64,000 nucleotides of DNA from Corella eumyota (Eukaryota; Chordata; Ascidiacea; Phlebobranchia; Corellidae): the NCBI GenBank assembly GCA_963082875.1, contig OY720098.1:12028001-12092000 (forward strand), in the 5' to 3' direction. Each line of letters begins with the position of its first letter. The first letter of the stretch is position 1. The notes below the pieces were generated by a model. That model was not told the origin of the DNA. It worked only from the letters and a program-made list of their open reading frames with translations, and did no database searches. Shown one piece after another: positions 24,601 through 39,600 of this stretch. A program made the position numbers and the translations under genes.

Positions 24601-27600
24601 CCAACTATGAGAAGAGTTGTCAAAGTTTATCAGGAGTGGATACAGGTATCTTACAAACATAAAAAGACGTTTTATTATAAATTGCTAGTGCAATTTTTAT
24701 GGGAAAAAACATTGTACAATCTTTAAATGATTAACTAATCATTTTTTTATTTTAAATTTATTATATTTAGGATGGTGAATTGCCAATCTTTATGCAGGAA
24801 AGTTCAGAAGTTGAAGATAATTTAAATGAAACTGAGGTAAGCATTTAAACTTTGCAAGTTTTTTTTTTATAAATTTTTAAGTGTTTTAATGATTATTTAA
24901 ATAATATACATGTTATTTAACATTTTTATGGTTGTTTTTTTTACATTAATTGTACAGCAATATTGTAAACACATCATTAAATATTCTTTTTGGCAACTAT
25001 TTGTAACTAAAAAATTTTGATAATAATTATATAAGTATACCATATTTACATCCTTGTAAATTTTTTTATATTTTTTTGTCATAAAAATGCTTATTTTTTA
25101 AAGGAAATGGATGGTAAAGATATGTTAGGTGTTCCTCGGCAAAATTCAACAGCAACACTGCGAAATGTTTCTTATGTAAAAGGACAACTTAACCCTATGA
25201 TTGACCAAGCTTTATCCACTCATGTAAATTTAAATTATAGTGTTTACTATGTTTGCACTTTATAGAAAACAATTTTTTTCAACTGAATTTTTACAATAAT
25301 ATCATTCTTTAAAAGTTGTTAAGCTTAAAATTAATTTTAAAAAAGTTTTTTTTCTACAATCTTTAATGTTCATTTATATTCTCAAAAAACATTGTTGAAA
25401 AAACTGAAATTTTATATCAGGTCAAAGCAGGTTCTCAAAGCACATTCCAGTTATTTGTGACCAACTCGGCTTACATATTTCTTGTGGAGTCTCCGAAAAC
25501 TACTCCAAAGCTAATACAAGCACAGGTTAGCAATTTCTATCAATATTTAATTAAAATGTGCATGACAAAAAAATAAAAAAAGCTTTAGTATTACGACTAT
25601 ACAAAAATATAGTTTTGGTATTCAGTTTTTTTTTCAAAAAATAAGTTTTGGTATTCAGTTTTAAGGTATGAACTTCAATAATGTTTTGAGAGGTTTAACT
25701 TAAGTCTTATTTTGTTGTACTACCTTCATAAATGATATTTTTTGTGTTATACGATGTTTAATATAACATTAAGCTTTACTCATGCCCTCATTGGAATGTT
25801 ATTATTTTTTTAGGTTGATGTTTGTAAAAGGGTATTAAATCTGTATCGCTACATGGTAATGAATGTATTTCTATCTGACACAACATGGCAACAACTGCTT
25901 CGTATTTTACTTCACGTTACAAGAGTAATGCTTCAACAAGCCAAACCAGATGAGCCTGAAACTCTGAAATATCAAACTGTTGCAGGAAGGTTAGCAGCTC
26001 CAGTATTTCAGGTTTGTTTTCAACTATTTGATGACATTTGTTCAAATATTTTCGCAATGTTTTTACTACACTCTTAATGTAAATAGACACACTTTGACTT
26101 GGTAATTTAAATGCAAACATTAGAATGTTCACATGATAAAAAAAACTTTTATGAAATAAATTAGCATTTTTGATATTTTTTTTAGTATTAAGAACTTTTA
26201 TTCTTAAAAATGTTTCTTTAATTTTTATGTTTTAGACTTTGATTGTTTCATGGATAAAGGCTAATCTGTTTGTGTTGGTATCAAGGGAGTTATGGGATGA
26301 GTTAGTTGATGTTTTGTCTTCCTTAACTCACTGGGAGGAGCTGGTGGTTGAGTGGGCAGTAAGTCTTACACTTTAAAATTTTGCAAGGTTTTATGTAGTT
26401 CCTAGTTTAAGCATCTATTGATAAATATATGGGTATAATTTAGAGGGGTTTAGTTTAAATGAACTGTAATTTGTGGTGTACGACTAAGCTACTCTTTGCC
26501 TATATTACAAGTCATGACTACATTATAAAAATAAAAATGCATTCTGTAAGATGGCAATTAACTAGTTTTAGATTTAAGTTTGAACATATAATCATGTTAA
26601 GAATATATATACATGCAAAATAATTTATTTTGTTAATACAGATTTATTTATGAGTGAAGTATTTTATTTATATGTACGAACATTTTTTTTATTAGAAAAA
26701 CATGGAGACAATGACCAGAGTTTTGGCAAGACATGTTTACAAATTAGAGTTGCAAGATTTACCCCTTGATCGATTAACTGAACAAAAACATAAAAAACAA
26801 AGAAAACATGGAACTGGGTAATTTTAATTTCGTTGTTTTATTGTTTTTATTTATTTATAAATATTAAAAACACTTTTGTTGTTTTTGAATTTTTTCTTTA
26901 AAATTTTATTGATTAATTATGGTAATTAATTATGGTAATTTACTTTAATTATGGTAATTTGAAAAAAAATACATAATTTTAAAATACACCAAATTTTCTT
27001 AATATGTCATTTTTTTTCAAAGTATTTTAAGTAAAGTATATTAAAAATAATAAAAATTTAAATTTTATAACAAAATTTGAAAGCAAAACTCAAAAAAAAA
27101 TCTCACGTTCTTAAACCTTAAAATTTTTTTAGAAACAAGTCCTCGAAACCAGGACTGTTAAGCGACAGATCATTCAGTCGAGGTTGGAGCAGGGAAGCAA
27201 TTCCTTCTACCACTGTGACTCCTCCAGATGGGGAGAAGCGCAGGAAAAGGAGCAAAACATCTTTTGGACAGTCCCATTCAGTCGATGAAGGAAATATTTA
27301 TCCTCAATCGGAACCCACTCGTCAACGCTCAGCATCAAGTAATCTATTTTAAATTTTTTAAAATAAAACATTTTTTAAGGGAAATAAATTTTTTTTTTTA
27401 ATTTTAAATAACATTTGTATTAAATTAAAGATTTAAGCAATTGTAAGTTTGGTTAGTTATAAAATGCCACTATTGTGTGAATAATTTAATTAAATTTAAA
27501 TTACAAAATTGGTAAACGCTTTTGTTTGTTTTATTTGTTTGCCAGTCAAACAATTTATTTTGGAGAACAAACTTAAAATTATTTTACTGGTAGTAAGTTA

Positions 27601-30600
27601 ACAAATTGAAAAATACATTTTTTCAATATACACAATTTTAAACAAACAATTTTTAGGCCTTAATTAGTTTACAAAATATTTTTTTTAAGTAGCTTAATTA
27701 ACTATCATATAATTTTTATTACTTTAATATTTAAATTCATTTCTTTATTTTAATTTTTATAGTGATTCCAGCAGAAACAATAAAGGAAAAATCAATTCCT
27801 GTTCAACGAGGTGCTTCTGATTCAGAGTTTCCAACAAATAAAAATTCCGATGGCAATGCTGCCAGAAGACGAAACAGTGCTTCTGATATAAATACCGGTA
27901 ATTATCTTGTATTCTTAGATTTACCAAATGACATACCAGAGTAGTAAGTTAGGTATTGCTTTCACCTTTTAGACATTAGATACATGTTTGTTTGAGTTCT
28001 GTCATTAATGTTTTATAATGTTCTTACATATTTTTGCAGAATTTTTACAATGCTTAGGTCAGCAATTAGTTAATACCTAACCTAGATTTTAAATTAACCT
28101 TTACCTAATTGGGGCTTTATAACATAACTTTTAAAATTAATTTTTATCAGATTTATTTACAATAACTTTAGTTTATTAAAAGGGTAAATTTAAAAAAGGG
28201 GTTGGATAATGCTAAATGTAAATAGTTCTACAATTAAGTTTATCGAAAATTATTTTATTTAGGAAAAGAAATGTCTCCAGTTAGACACAGATGTGATTCA
28301 GAAGGTCAACATATTGAAAAAAATCCAGAAACAACTTCTATCGAGTCAGAGGGACATCGTGTTGGTAAGTATGTTATAAAAATGTACTATTAAACTGTAA
28401 TATAATCTTGTATGGTTCTAGTTACAAAGCTTAAACTGGTTATGATAAACTGCATGTAATATCGGTGGCAATTATAATATTTATAATTAACTCTAAAAGA
28501 CGACTTTTATAATGTTGGTCAATGCAAGTGCACATTATACAATCTTAAAATTACTGTATTATTATTTTATATAGAATACAGCATATTGAAGTGTATATGC
28601 TTTTAGATTAGTTTTTTGTATAAAAAAATAAAAATATATATAAAAATTAGAATTTTTATTTTTGCATTAAATATAGATTTTCTGTTTATATTTTTTTATT
28701 GTATTCATACTAATTTATTTTTACCTTTATACAGAACCAAAACTTTTTAAAATTTTATTTTTTAAATTTTATAGTTGAATTTTTTTGGTCATATTAAATG
28801 TTTAAGGTAAATCTAAGCCAATTACCTTTAGGTTGGGTGGAAAAGAACAATGTGTACAACTACCCAAAAGATTCAGGTAGTGAAGGAAGTATGGAAGCAG
28901 ATTGTATGTTTGATGAACTAATTCAGGAAAGGTTACATCATGATAATGAAAAGGACAGCATTACATCTGAGGTAAATTTTGGTAACTAACTTTTTATTTA
29001 ATTTTTTTCTTTAGTACTGTATGTAAAATTATGCAATGCCTAAAAAGAGGTACTATAAAAAGTAGTAAACTCACAATACCATGACGCTTTTGTAACATTT
29101 GATATATATTGTTGGTATAACAAATTATGAAAATTTATTTCAAAATTTCAACAGTAAAAGGAATACATTAACATATACTAAATTAATAGAGCTTAAAGTG
29201 TCTCCAAAATACAAAAAACAAACTTTCTTTTGTAGTTAATTATTACCTACATATATAAGTTGTAAGTATTTTACGTCAATTATTTTTTTTGTTGTATATA
29301 TCTTTATCCTCGATGTGGAAAGGTCGAATACGCGATCTAAACATAGAGTAACATCAGTTACTCTAACCCAGTCTTGAGTTGCCTTTAGCAGTTTAGAATA
29401 TTATAAAGAATATAATTGCCTGGTAATTATGTTGCTGATTAAGTTTTGGCTCTGCTGGAGTCTCTTCTTTTTATAGCGCCTTACTCAAGGGTGCTACAGC
29501 TTGTGAGCACTGAGAACTGAACCCACGATGTGTGGTGTAGCCAAACAGTTAAAATACAGCTTGTTGTGTGAGCAGTCCATTAGTATTGTAAAAACATGTG
29601 CCTTTTTTCACTAAATTGTAGTTTTTATTTTCTTTAGAATTGGCCGAATGAAGTAACAAGTTTGCACAGTCAAGATTCTGCTTCAATTGATCCTGACTGG
29701 AATCCATGGTCTGCTGAATTTCAAGGTTTTTAACATTTAAAAAAAAGTTTTACTCTTCTATTTATAAATATTTACGATAATGTATTGGTAATCTATTAAT
29801 AGGTTTTACAATTTAATGCCTTTTACTTTAGTACTTAATTTTTGAAATCTTATTTCCAATACTAGTAATGTATTTACTAAATACTGAAATCAAAACTAAG
29901 ATTTTAAAACTTTTTTAAGTTGTGTATATTACTGTTGTGGCAGGTCAACAAAATAAATCAAACTTGCTGACTTTACCAACACAAAAAGTTAATATCAATA
30001 CATCTCCAGGTAAAACAACTTTATGTTTGTTTGCTAATCAATTTCCCTTTTGTAATTGCTTTTCTAATTCTTTTTTCATATAGCAATTTTTTCAGGCTTG
30101 AATAGATTCGACTTAGATAATTTTCGCATTTGTTAAATATACAAGTGCTTATTAGATTCTATGCTTAAATAGTAAATCAGAAAAAAAAATTCTAGCAATA
30201 TAGAACATTTTTAAGTTTTAAAAAATAAAAAAATATTTGATAAGAAATTAGTTTCTACAAACAAGAATTTATTTGTTGTTTTGTAATGTTCTTATTAGCG
30301 GAGTTGCATTCTGGCTATACCCCCGAAGAATCTCCCCCCATCATTACCCCCATTATATTTCCTGACCCCTCTAACCCCCCAGCTATACCTGCTCGAAAGG
30401 CTTTACCCCCAGCTGTACAGTTGTGTGACATCGATTTCCTAACCCCTTCTACTGATAACTCGTCTAATGATTTTCTTTATTATGATGATACTTTTCTGGC
30501 CTGTTTTGACCAATCAGAACCAGTTGTATCCAATATTTCTTCAAGCCCAAACCTAAATAAGTCGATTTTAATCCAAAATGAACATGTTGACAGAATAATT

Positions 30601-33600
30601 TCACCCCAAATTAGCCCCAAAATAAGCTCCCAAAATGACCCCAGTTTATCTTTAAATAATGCCAAAGGCGATCCGGTTATTACCTCACCCTTAAAACATG
30701 TAACATCTGACCTAAAACACCCCGAAATACCTCAACTAATCCCTGGCTTAGATCCAGCACCTGAACATGCCACAAACATGACTAACTCAGCACTGAGTAA
30801 CACAAATTTACCTGGTGAGTTGGTTTTGTCCCTAACTTGTGCCGAGATAGTCTCACAACTGAGAATGTGCATGGCTCTTACACTTTAAACCCCTCTTTGC
30901 GCATGACACTACTGCAAAAATTTTAGATAACTGTGCTAACCTGTGCTAACCTGTGCTTGTAATTGCTGTGCTAGGCCTTTTATCTTTTAAAAAATGGCTG
31001 AAGTTTTTGGGCAATTTATGTAGTTTGTTTTGTTTTTGTTTGTAGCAGGTTTTTCCTTGGTTTGTAGTGCAGGCTTTGTTTTTTAGCTAACAAAAAGCAG
31101 CTCGGCTATTAATTGGTGTAGTTTGCATGATGGATATTATTATTAACATTACCTATTTTGTAAATATGTCCTATGACCTTAAAATTTTTTTTTAAATAAG
31201 AATTTTATTATAATATATTTTAGATATTTTTTAAAATTTATATTCTGCGAAATATATAAAAAAGATAGTAAAATATTTAAAAATTAAAAAAATGTTAATT
31301 ATTAATATAGATGTAAAATGTTTACAATAGTTTTACAGGGTTCTACATATTTGTATTGTATTATTTAGTAAATTCAGATTAATTAACAAATAGATTTATC
31401 TTAGATTTAAGATATATAACAATCAATTTAAATAGTATCTTTGGTTTTTTACTTTAAAAATAGTTACACACTAATTAATTTGTAGTGTGTAGTTAACAGC
31501 TTTTAGCTCTTATTAATTTATATTGCATGTGTTAATTTGTTAGATGTTATAAACTATATATATAAATATATATAGGCAAATATTTGGGGATTTAATTTTT
31601 GTAGCTGGTATTTGTCCATTTTCCTTTTTTACCATTTTTGTAACTATTAACTGACCTAAAATAAGAGTTTATGTTAATTTTTTTCCAAAAGGAATAGTTT
31701 AAAAAATAAGCTCTATTTTTAGTCTAAATTACAAAAAAAATTAGACCAATCTAACTCCAGGTTATATAATTATAATATTAAAGTGGTGGTAGTACTATTG
31801 TTACTAATACTAACTACGATTTATATTTTTATTTTTAAAATTTTGTGAACTGATTTTAATTTTTGATCAGGTAATTCAATAGAAGAGCCAGTTTCTGATA
31901 GTAGTTTGTTAACCAGTCCTCCTTATCAGTTATACCAAAACTCATCAAATTATAAGTATGACTTATATTATTTTTATATTTAACTTATATTAAAACATGT
32001 ACATTTTTTTTAAAAGAAACAACTTTCTTACCATAAAATTTGAACCTTTTTTTAAACTTTATTGTGTAAATTAAGTATTTAAAATTTTGTCATTTCTAAT
32101 TAAAAATTTTAGGAATGACTCTTCTGCTCGTCTTCTTCCTGAAGATGCTCGTGTTCCTTTTATTGTTCCGGATGACTCTTATAGTTCAGCAAATTCTCCA
32201 GAACATAAAAGCTCCCAAGATAACACCTCGGATATGCCAAACTCTACACTTGTAAGCTCAATAATTTTTTTATTACCCAAAATTTATAAACTTGGTTTTT
32301 AGAATTTAGTAAAATTTATAAATAGATTTGTAATTATTTTATTTGGTTCAAGTAATTTATAATTTTACTCAAGTTAAGTATATTTTAGAATGAAAAATTG
32401 TTTTTTTTAAGTCTGTTGAGGATGTTGTTTCTGTGGAAACTTACGATGAGGAGGATGATCTTTCTACTATAGCAGAAAGCAATGAAGAGGACACACTTGC
32501 AACCTCTTCAGATGACATTCTTCTTCAACAATGCTCAACTCCTCAACCAGGTACTTAATGTTTTTATGTCTAATTGTTTCAGTATTTTTCACTTTAAATT
32601 ATTTCAACATTTTTAAAATTATTTGATATCCGCCTTTATTTTTTTATTGTAATTTTTAGGTACAACAGTTAATTTAAACAAGAAAAGTTTTTACAACAAT
32701 GTAATACCCCAAACCAACACAGAAGGTAGTTTTTTTTATCTTTTTTATAAAAAAGCTAATTTTCTTTCAGAAAATGTCAATTTACATTTATTTAAATTAT
32801 TTTAATTTTTTTTTTTTTTTTTTTGATCTAGAAATTGTAGATGACAGCAACATCCAAGATCTGGAGGAAGAAGAGAGGAGTATTATGGCAGGGGGAAAGA
32901 AGACTGGATGGTATCAGGATGTTGCGGTAGCTCTATGGAGGAGATTACTTGGAGTATTAGGGGATGTTAACGTAATTGAGGATCCGTATATTCATGAACT
33001 TGTGTTTCGATATTTACTCGAGTTATGGGAAATTTTATACAAGGTTTGTAAAAAGTATTTTATGAACATTAGTAATGTTGTTAAAAATATTACTAAAAAT
33101 TTAAAAAAATTAGTTCTAAATTAAAAAAAAAATCTTTACCCATATTTATTTTATATGGTAAGATAAGGATTGGATATTATAAATTATTAAAGTAAAAAAT
33201 TTAAGGTAGTGTTATAGACCTTAATAAATCATTTTTAAATACAAATATGTTTTTAATTTTATACACAAAACTATGTTTAAAAGCATTCCAATTTTTTAAA
33301 TTAATGGTAATCCTGTTACCTATTCTCTAAATCTACTTCAATAACGTTTTGTAAAATACCATTTGGAAGGAAAAGTAAAGCATATAATTATAATTAAATA
33401 TTGTGTTTATAAATTTTTTAATACTTGGGAACTAGGAATATTTTTGATGTGTTAATAATAAATATAAAAACCTTAAATTAACCTGAAGATTTATATAAAT
33501 AATTAATAAACATGGATATCTTTCTACACCTGTATTACTTAATTACCATTGGCCTAAATTATGGTATTCATAATTGTTCTGATGAACTAACTAAAATTAA

Positions 33601-36600
33601 TTACTTCCCTTGTAAAGTATAAGTATTTGGTTAATCTATACCTGTAACTAAAATAGATATCAATAATTGGGCCTATTATAATAACACATAACAAGGTAAT
33701 TAGGTAAATTGTTATTAAAGCTAGTAGATAACTAGATAGCAAGGATGTGTAGGTGATGATATTATTCTGTGGTAGATTTATTATCATAAGTCAAATAGCA
33801 ATGCTCATAGTTTATCATGTAATGCACTGCAAACAATATGCATGCATTATTTACAATTAGTTAGATAATGATTTACTAGTATAGAAACCGTATTGAACTA
33901 GTGTTTATGGTAGAAAAATTGTGCCTGTGAGCTAAGTGTTGGATACAACTTTCTGTTTTATTTGACAAAAACGTTATGCACCTGCTGATGAACAAATGAA
34001 AGAAAAGGAAATAGTGTGGTGGCTTTGAATATACACACATGCTTTAGTACACTGAAATTTGATACAAAGTTATGAGTAAAATATGTAATAAAGGTATGAA
34101 AAAGATAGAAAATTAGGAAGAACAGAAAGAAATAAACAAACAACAAATAAATACAAAGGATGGTTTAACTTGGTAGTAAAAAAAATGTTTTAGGTCGGAA
34201 AAAAAATATTTTTATAGATTTAAAAAAAATAGGCATGTTAAGTCTTGGCAAGAAAAAGGAGTTTTGTTGATTTTTAAGCTAATTGAATGAATGTGTTTAG
34301 TTTTACTTGACTAGTTCAAAATAGAAATACTTTTGTATAATTAAATGAATTACATGTAAGAATAACAATTTAAAAAACAAATTTATATATATTTTTTTTC
34401 CTATGCCTAGTTTAACAAACCTAGAAACCTTTTCTGATATTTGTTCATTAAATAGCAAAAAGCTGACAATTTTATTGCCTTGTTGTTAGGGAATATTTAT
34501 TTGTTAACAACATATCACAGCATGAGAAATAATTGAATGGATTATTTGGCCACGTTTATTTATTTATTGGTTTTGTTTAAATTAAGCCTTTCTATGTATT
34601 GATTTCTACATTGTATGGCCTTGTTTATTGGTTTAAAGGTTAGAATCAATATAGTTTTTTGCTTTAAATACTTTATAAAAACCACTAATAATCTGGTTAA
34701 TAACACAAAGATTATATTCTATCTTGGCATTGAATTTTAAGAGTAGTAAGAAAGAGCTTAGAAATAAAATTTAGAAATTTTTGATTATTTTTAAATATTT
34801 AGGGGAAAGAACTTTTTAAATTAATATGACTTTAATAAAGATTGGTTTTACTTTGATTACAGCAATAAATTATGAAAAAGCGCATTAAATCATTATTTAG
34901 TACTTCAAATTTGAATCTAAATCTGAATCTCATTGAAGAACAACCTACCAGTGCAAGTGCTTCTGCTTTAGACAGTCAAAATAGATTTGTGGCTCATGTT
35001 AACCTGAATCCTTACAAATCGTCATATGAGTTAAGCAATGAGGAATATTCAAGCCAACATAACGAAATCCGCAGACGTCATCTTTCTGAAAATGCATCTG
35101 TTTCTTCTCAGGAAGACAGCGGCGAGATGTCAGACATTGTGTTTGAACCCCAGACACCGGAAAATGGATCGAACGACGTAAAATCCCCAACTTCGCCTTT
35201 TTCAAACTTTTCGTGGTTTAATCGATCGAGTAGAAATGTTTCTATTGCTAGAAAAGATGCAAATGATTTATTGAACCTAGTGCGAAAATTTGATATTTTT
35301 TGGGTTTAATTTAATTTTTTTTAAATTGGTCATTGTAAGCATTTGCTTTTTAGAAGAAAAGTTAAATGAAAGAAAATTAAATTGCAATACTGGTCAAATA
35401 ATACAATAATAAAGCTATTTTCGTTAAAGCTTTTTTATTAATCATATGTATAAACTATTCAATCAAAAAGTTTTTGTTTCAAAGAATTTTAAATACTTAT
35501 TTTAATATTTATATTTAGATGAAGCAAAATATTGGAGTTGCAACAGACTCTCAAACTTCACTTCCTCATTCAACTGAACAATTAGTACCTCCACTCAAAA
35601 TATTAGCTCCATGGAGTTTCAAGGTAAAACTTTAGTAAACTTAACAAATATGTAGTTACATGCAATATTATGTATGTTTATTGTTAAAAAATCGTGAATA
35701 TATAAAAAGTAGTTAATTTATGTTTTATTACCAATTGGGCTTGATTTATTATCTAGACAGCTATAGTTGGGTTTGGAAAATAGGTTACTTTTTAGTTGCA
35801 ATTAAAAACTCAGCTTTGTATCTCATAAAGTTAACATCAAAGCAATTTAAATAAACCATAAAACTTCTTTATAATAATGTCCAAGTAAATAAAATGTTAA
35901 TATGTTAATCCTTTAATATAAATAAGAATATTTAATTGTTTTTAAATAAGAATAGTATTTCCTTTTCAAGGTGACATACTAATAAATTAATACCTATATG
36001 TGGTTGCCTTTAAGTTTGTTGTATAGGTCTATTGGTTGTGTGGGTTTGTTAACAGGAAAACATTGCTGCAAAAATACAATGTACATACGGTCTGTTCTCA
36101 TCTTAGTCATTTGTAGTACTGCATGAATGAGAATATAAAAATTCTAGTTATTGTGTGACAATGCTTAAAAGCGTGTTTATCTGCCAAAAGTATTAAAATG
36201 GTAGTAGAAATTAAAATTGCAAAGAGTTTAAAATTTTTTTTTTAAATTTTGAATTAGTTCGCCTCTTCTAAAGGTGTTATACAATTTAGTTTTTGTTATT
36301 GTAAGGAGCCTAGTTAAGTGCTAACTGACTTGTTTGTCTAGCATGACTACATTTTTTGTGCAAGAACTTCATTTTAGTATTTGATATTTAGGACATTTAA
36401 ACTATTTTTTTATGTTATGGTGTAAAGCTACTTTTAGTTGTTTTCATCTTTTTTTTACAAAGGTATTTGCTAATCCTCTTTACATTGCTCTAGTTTATGA
36501 TTATATATTGATTTATTTTGCTTCAATAATCTTATGTATATACAAGTAGCAAAATAGGAACTGAACATGAAAATAAACGTAGTTGTAGTCAAAACCAGTC

Positions 36601-39600
36601 ATAGCATAACTTACTAAGTTAGAAAAATGGATTTTTTTAAAACTGTAGCTGTTTATATTTCGGTGAGTTTTTATTAAGAATTTGTATTTAATATTAACTT
36701 TATACAGTATGCAAAGGGAAATTGAGGTATGTGATGTGGTATGGTATAATGTTGTTAATTTTTATTTATGTTTTACTTTACTAAGATACATACTATTCTT
36801 TAATTAGACTACAGTTTTTATAGTATTATTTGGTTTGACATTTCTACTATGTTCATAATGGAATAATTTATTTATTTAGGAGTTAGTTGAATAGTTTTTG
36901 AAGTAAAGTTTCTAGTTTTTTTATTGTTTATTAAATGTAGTTTTGATTTGATTGTGTGTGATTTGTTTAAATCAATAAAATTTGGTTTGTCAAGTAATTT
37001 TAATTTAAAATATTAATAACAAAGTAATGCTTTAGAAACGCTCTAATGCTTTTTGATATATGTTAAATTGATAGTTGTAAGCAAAAAAAAGAAAACATTT
37101 GTTGCTAAAGTTTTGTAACAAAATTTCTGATGTGAAATATAACAATTTTGTGATTTTGTAAAGCTATGTACTCTGTTACTTGTTAGGTTAAAAGGTTTTG
37201 GTAATTTGGGCAAATAAAATTGATTGTTTATTTTGATTTTTTTAGGCTGCAATGGGTATACCAGAAACACACAAAGGTGGAAAGTTGTATGCATTTCAAC
37301 TTTTATGTAACATGACCATACAAAATGATGATGATGTCCCACTTGAAACCGAACATCTTGCCCAGTTTTATGCTGTACTACATGAGAGTCTACATTCTAC
37401 TGATCAGGTTATTAACTAATTTTTTTTTGATTTTCTTAAAATTTTTTAAATTCTTGTTTTTTTTAATTGTTGTGTTTTAGGTTGACTCCACTTTTTCTGC
37501 ATAAAATAATTTTTATTTTTAATAGCATTAACCAAAATACCATACTATTAGTTAATTATATTTTTATTTAAGGATATTATGAATGAGATTGTTAAAAGTT
37601 GTGGACATTACTTCTCATCTTGTCTTCCCGCATCCACCTTGCTTCTTCTCGACTTTTTGTATGCATGTCACACGGTGGCAGCATCACCCGACTTAAAAGT
37701 GAAAATCATTGAAATCTTTTTTTTTAATTTTTTGTGTATAATACAATATTAGTAAACTTTATTACATATAATTAATTTTAAGTAATATCAAGCATCATTT
37801 AAAATTAGTTTTATTTTTACATTGCCATTTTTTGTTGAAGTTACTTTATCTATGTCCATTTTAAAGTCTTTGCCCTGTTAATTTATCAAGAGCATTGGTT
37901 TCAAATTGCAATAATAATCAGACCATTAAAATGCAGCCAAAATTTGCTATTGTTCAAAATTAAAATAAAGTTATAACATAAAGTTATTTTATTTTGTAAT
38001 TGCAGGCACCTCGTGTGGCAGCTCAAACTATCTTGGGTTCGACTTTATGTTTTCCAAATCTTTATTACGACATTCCTGTTTTCAAACCTGACTCAATCAA
38101 CCCTGAAAATATTATTTGCAAGAATTTAAAGGTATAAAATGAACAATAAACAAACTTTTGTCATATTTTCACAAATTAGGTTTAAATGTATAACCATCTT
38201 CTGTAACTATTTAGTTTGTTACTTTATTTTTACCTATAATTTTTATTTTTTCATCTTTTTACATAACAATTAATAAAATTAACTTAAAAATTTATTTAAT
38301 TCAATTAAGGATTATGTAGTGGATACACTACTAACTTCTGGTAAAAAGGAACCCTCAGCGTCTGCAAGATGTGTTGCGCTCTCTAGCACTGGTTTGTGGC
38401 TGTATGAGGAGCTTACCATCAACCACACAAGACACCCTAGAGTTAAAGAAGCCATCAATGTATTATTAGTTTCTCTGAAGGTAAGCTTTAGTTCAATTTT
38501 AAGATTTGTTAGTTTATGTTTTCAAGGCAGTTTTAAAATTTAGATCTAAAGGCGAGTATTGTAACTGCTTTTAACAAAAACGTTTTTTTTTGTTTTTTTT
38601 TCATCAATATGTGATAACCCTAGTTAGAGTTAAAAAATTACATATATTCGTTTTAGTTCAACAATCGAATGGTAGCCAGTGTGGCATGTTCACAACTTCA
38701 TTTACTTACTCACTGTAGCAAACAACTACTTGATTCCATGCCTGAAATGACTCCAAGAATAATTGAAGTAAGAATTTAAATACAAGTTTTAGAACATTTA
38801 TTACATTTATTTAATTTTTAATCATAATAGTCCTTTTATTTTATATTAAAAAAGAATTTTTAAATTTTTATTATTTTCACTTTATTTAGGATTTTTTTAG
38901 AACTTGTGTTTTAATTTTTTCAGGTTATGTCCCTCACTGTATCTGCACTTTTAAATGGAACTGAAGCAAAAAACACTGAACCAGGACGACAAGTAAGTAA
39001 ACTTGATTTTATTTTGTTAAAAAATCCGTAAACATAACTTTATGTTGCTAACTTTGTAATCAAAATTTTTTTACCACATTTCTTTTTTAAAAACTTTAAT
39101 TTTTTTTCTTAGTTGTTGGTGTCGTTATTATGGTGCATATTAGATTGGTGTATGAGTGTTCCAATACAATTGTTAACTGAAACTGATGGCCCAGAAAGTG
39201 ACAAAAGATTAATAAGAACTGTTTTTAAGGTAAATTTAATTAAATCCCAACAAAAAAAATTTATGTTAATTGTCACAAAATCTGAAAATTAAAACTGGAA
39301 GCTCAACAGATGTTTTATTATTTTAACTAGATTTAAATAATTTCTTAACATTGTTAATTTTATTTTTTTTATTTTATTGTTAAATTTTTTTTAAATAAAT
39401 TTTAATTTATACAGGCACTGCAGGCAGCTGCCTTGGGTAAGCCTGGACACAGTGCAAAACACAGTTACAGTTTATCTGACCTCAAATCACAAGATTTTGA
39501 CCCCAACCTTGAACTAGATAAAGTTCAGGAACAACCTGCTTTAAGTAATTTGTTAAGTCGGGCTAAAAATTCGATATCAAGAAACAACAACAAAATAAGT

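Larger units (their letters stand above)
33044..35518 (+). other. largest RalGAP intron, hosting an alternative first exon
   Basis: 2.5 kb separates the exons ending LWEILYK and starting [10 protein letters not shown], which join in phase 0 and match the vertebrate order. The first 1.8 kb is AT-rich with nothing recognised. The last part holds the coding block at 34872 described separately. Confidence 0.7.

Noticed and set aside
37043-37342. Minus-strand ORF of 99 codons
   Set aside because: Antisense of RalGAP exon 37246-37407 and adjoining intron; no independent support.
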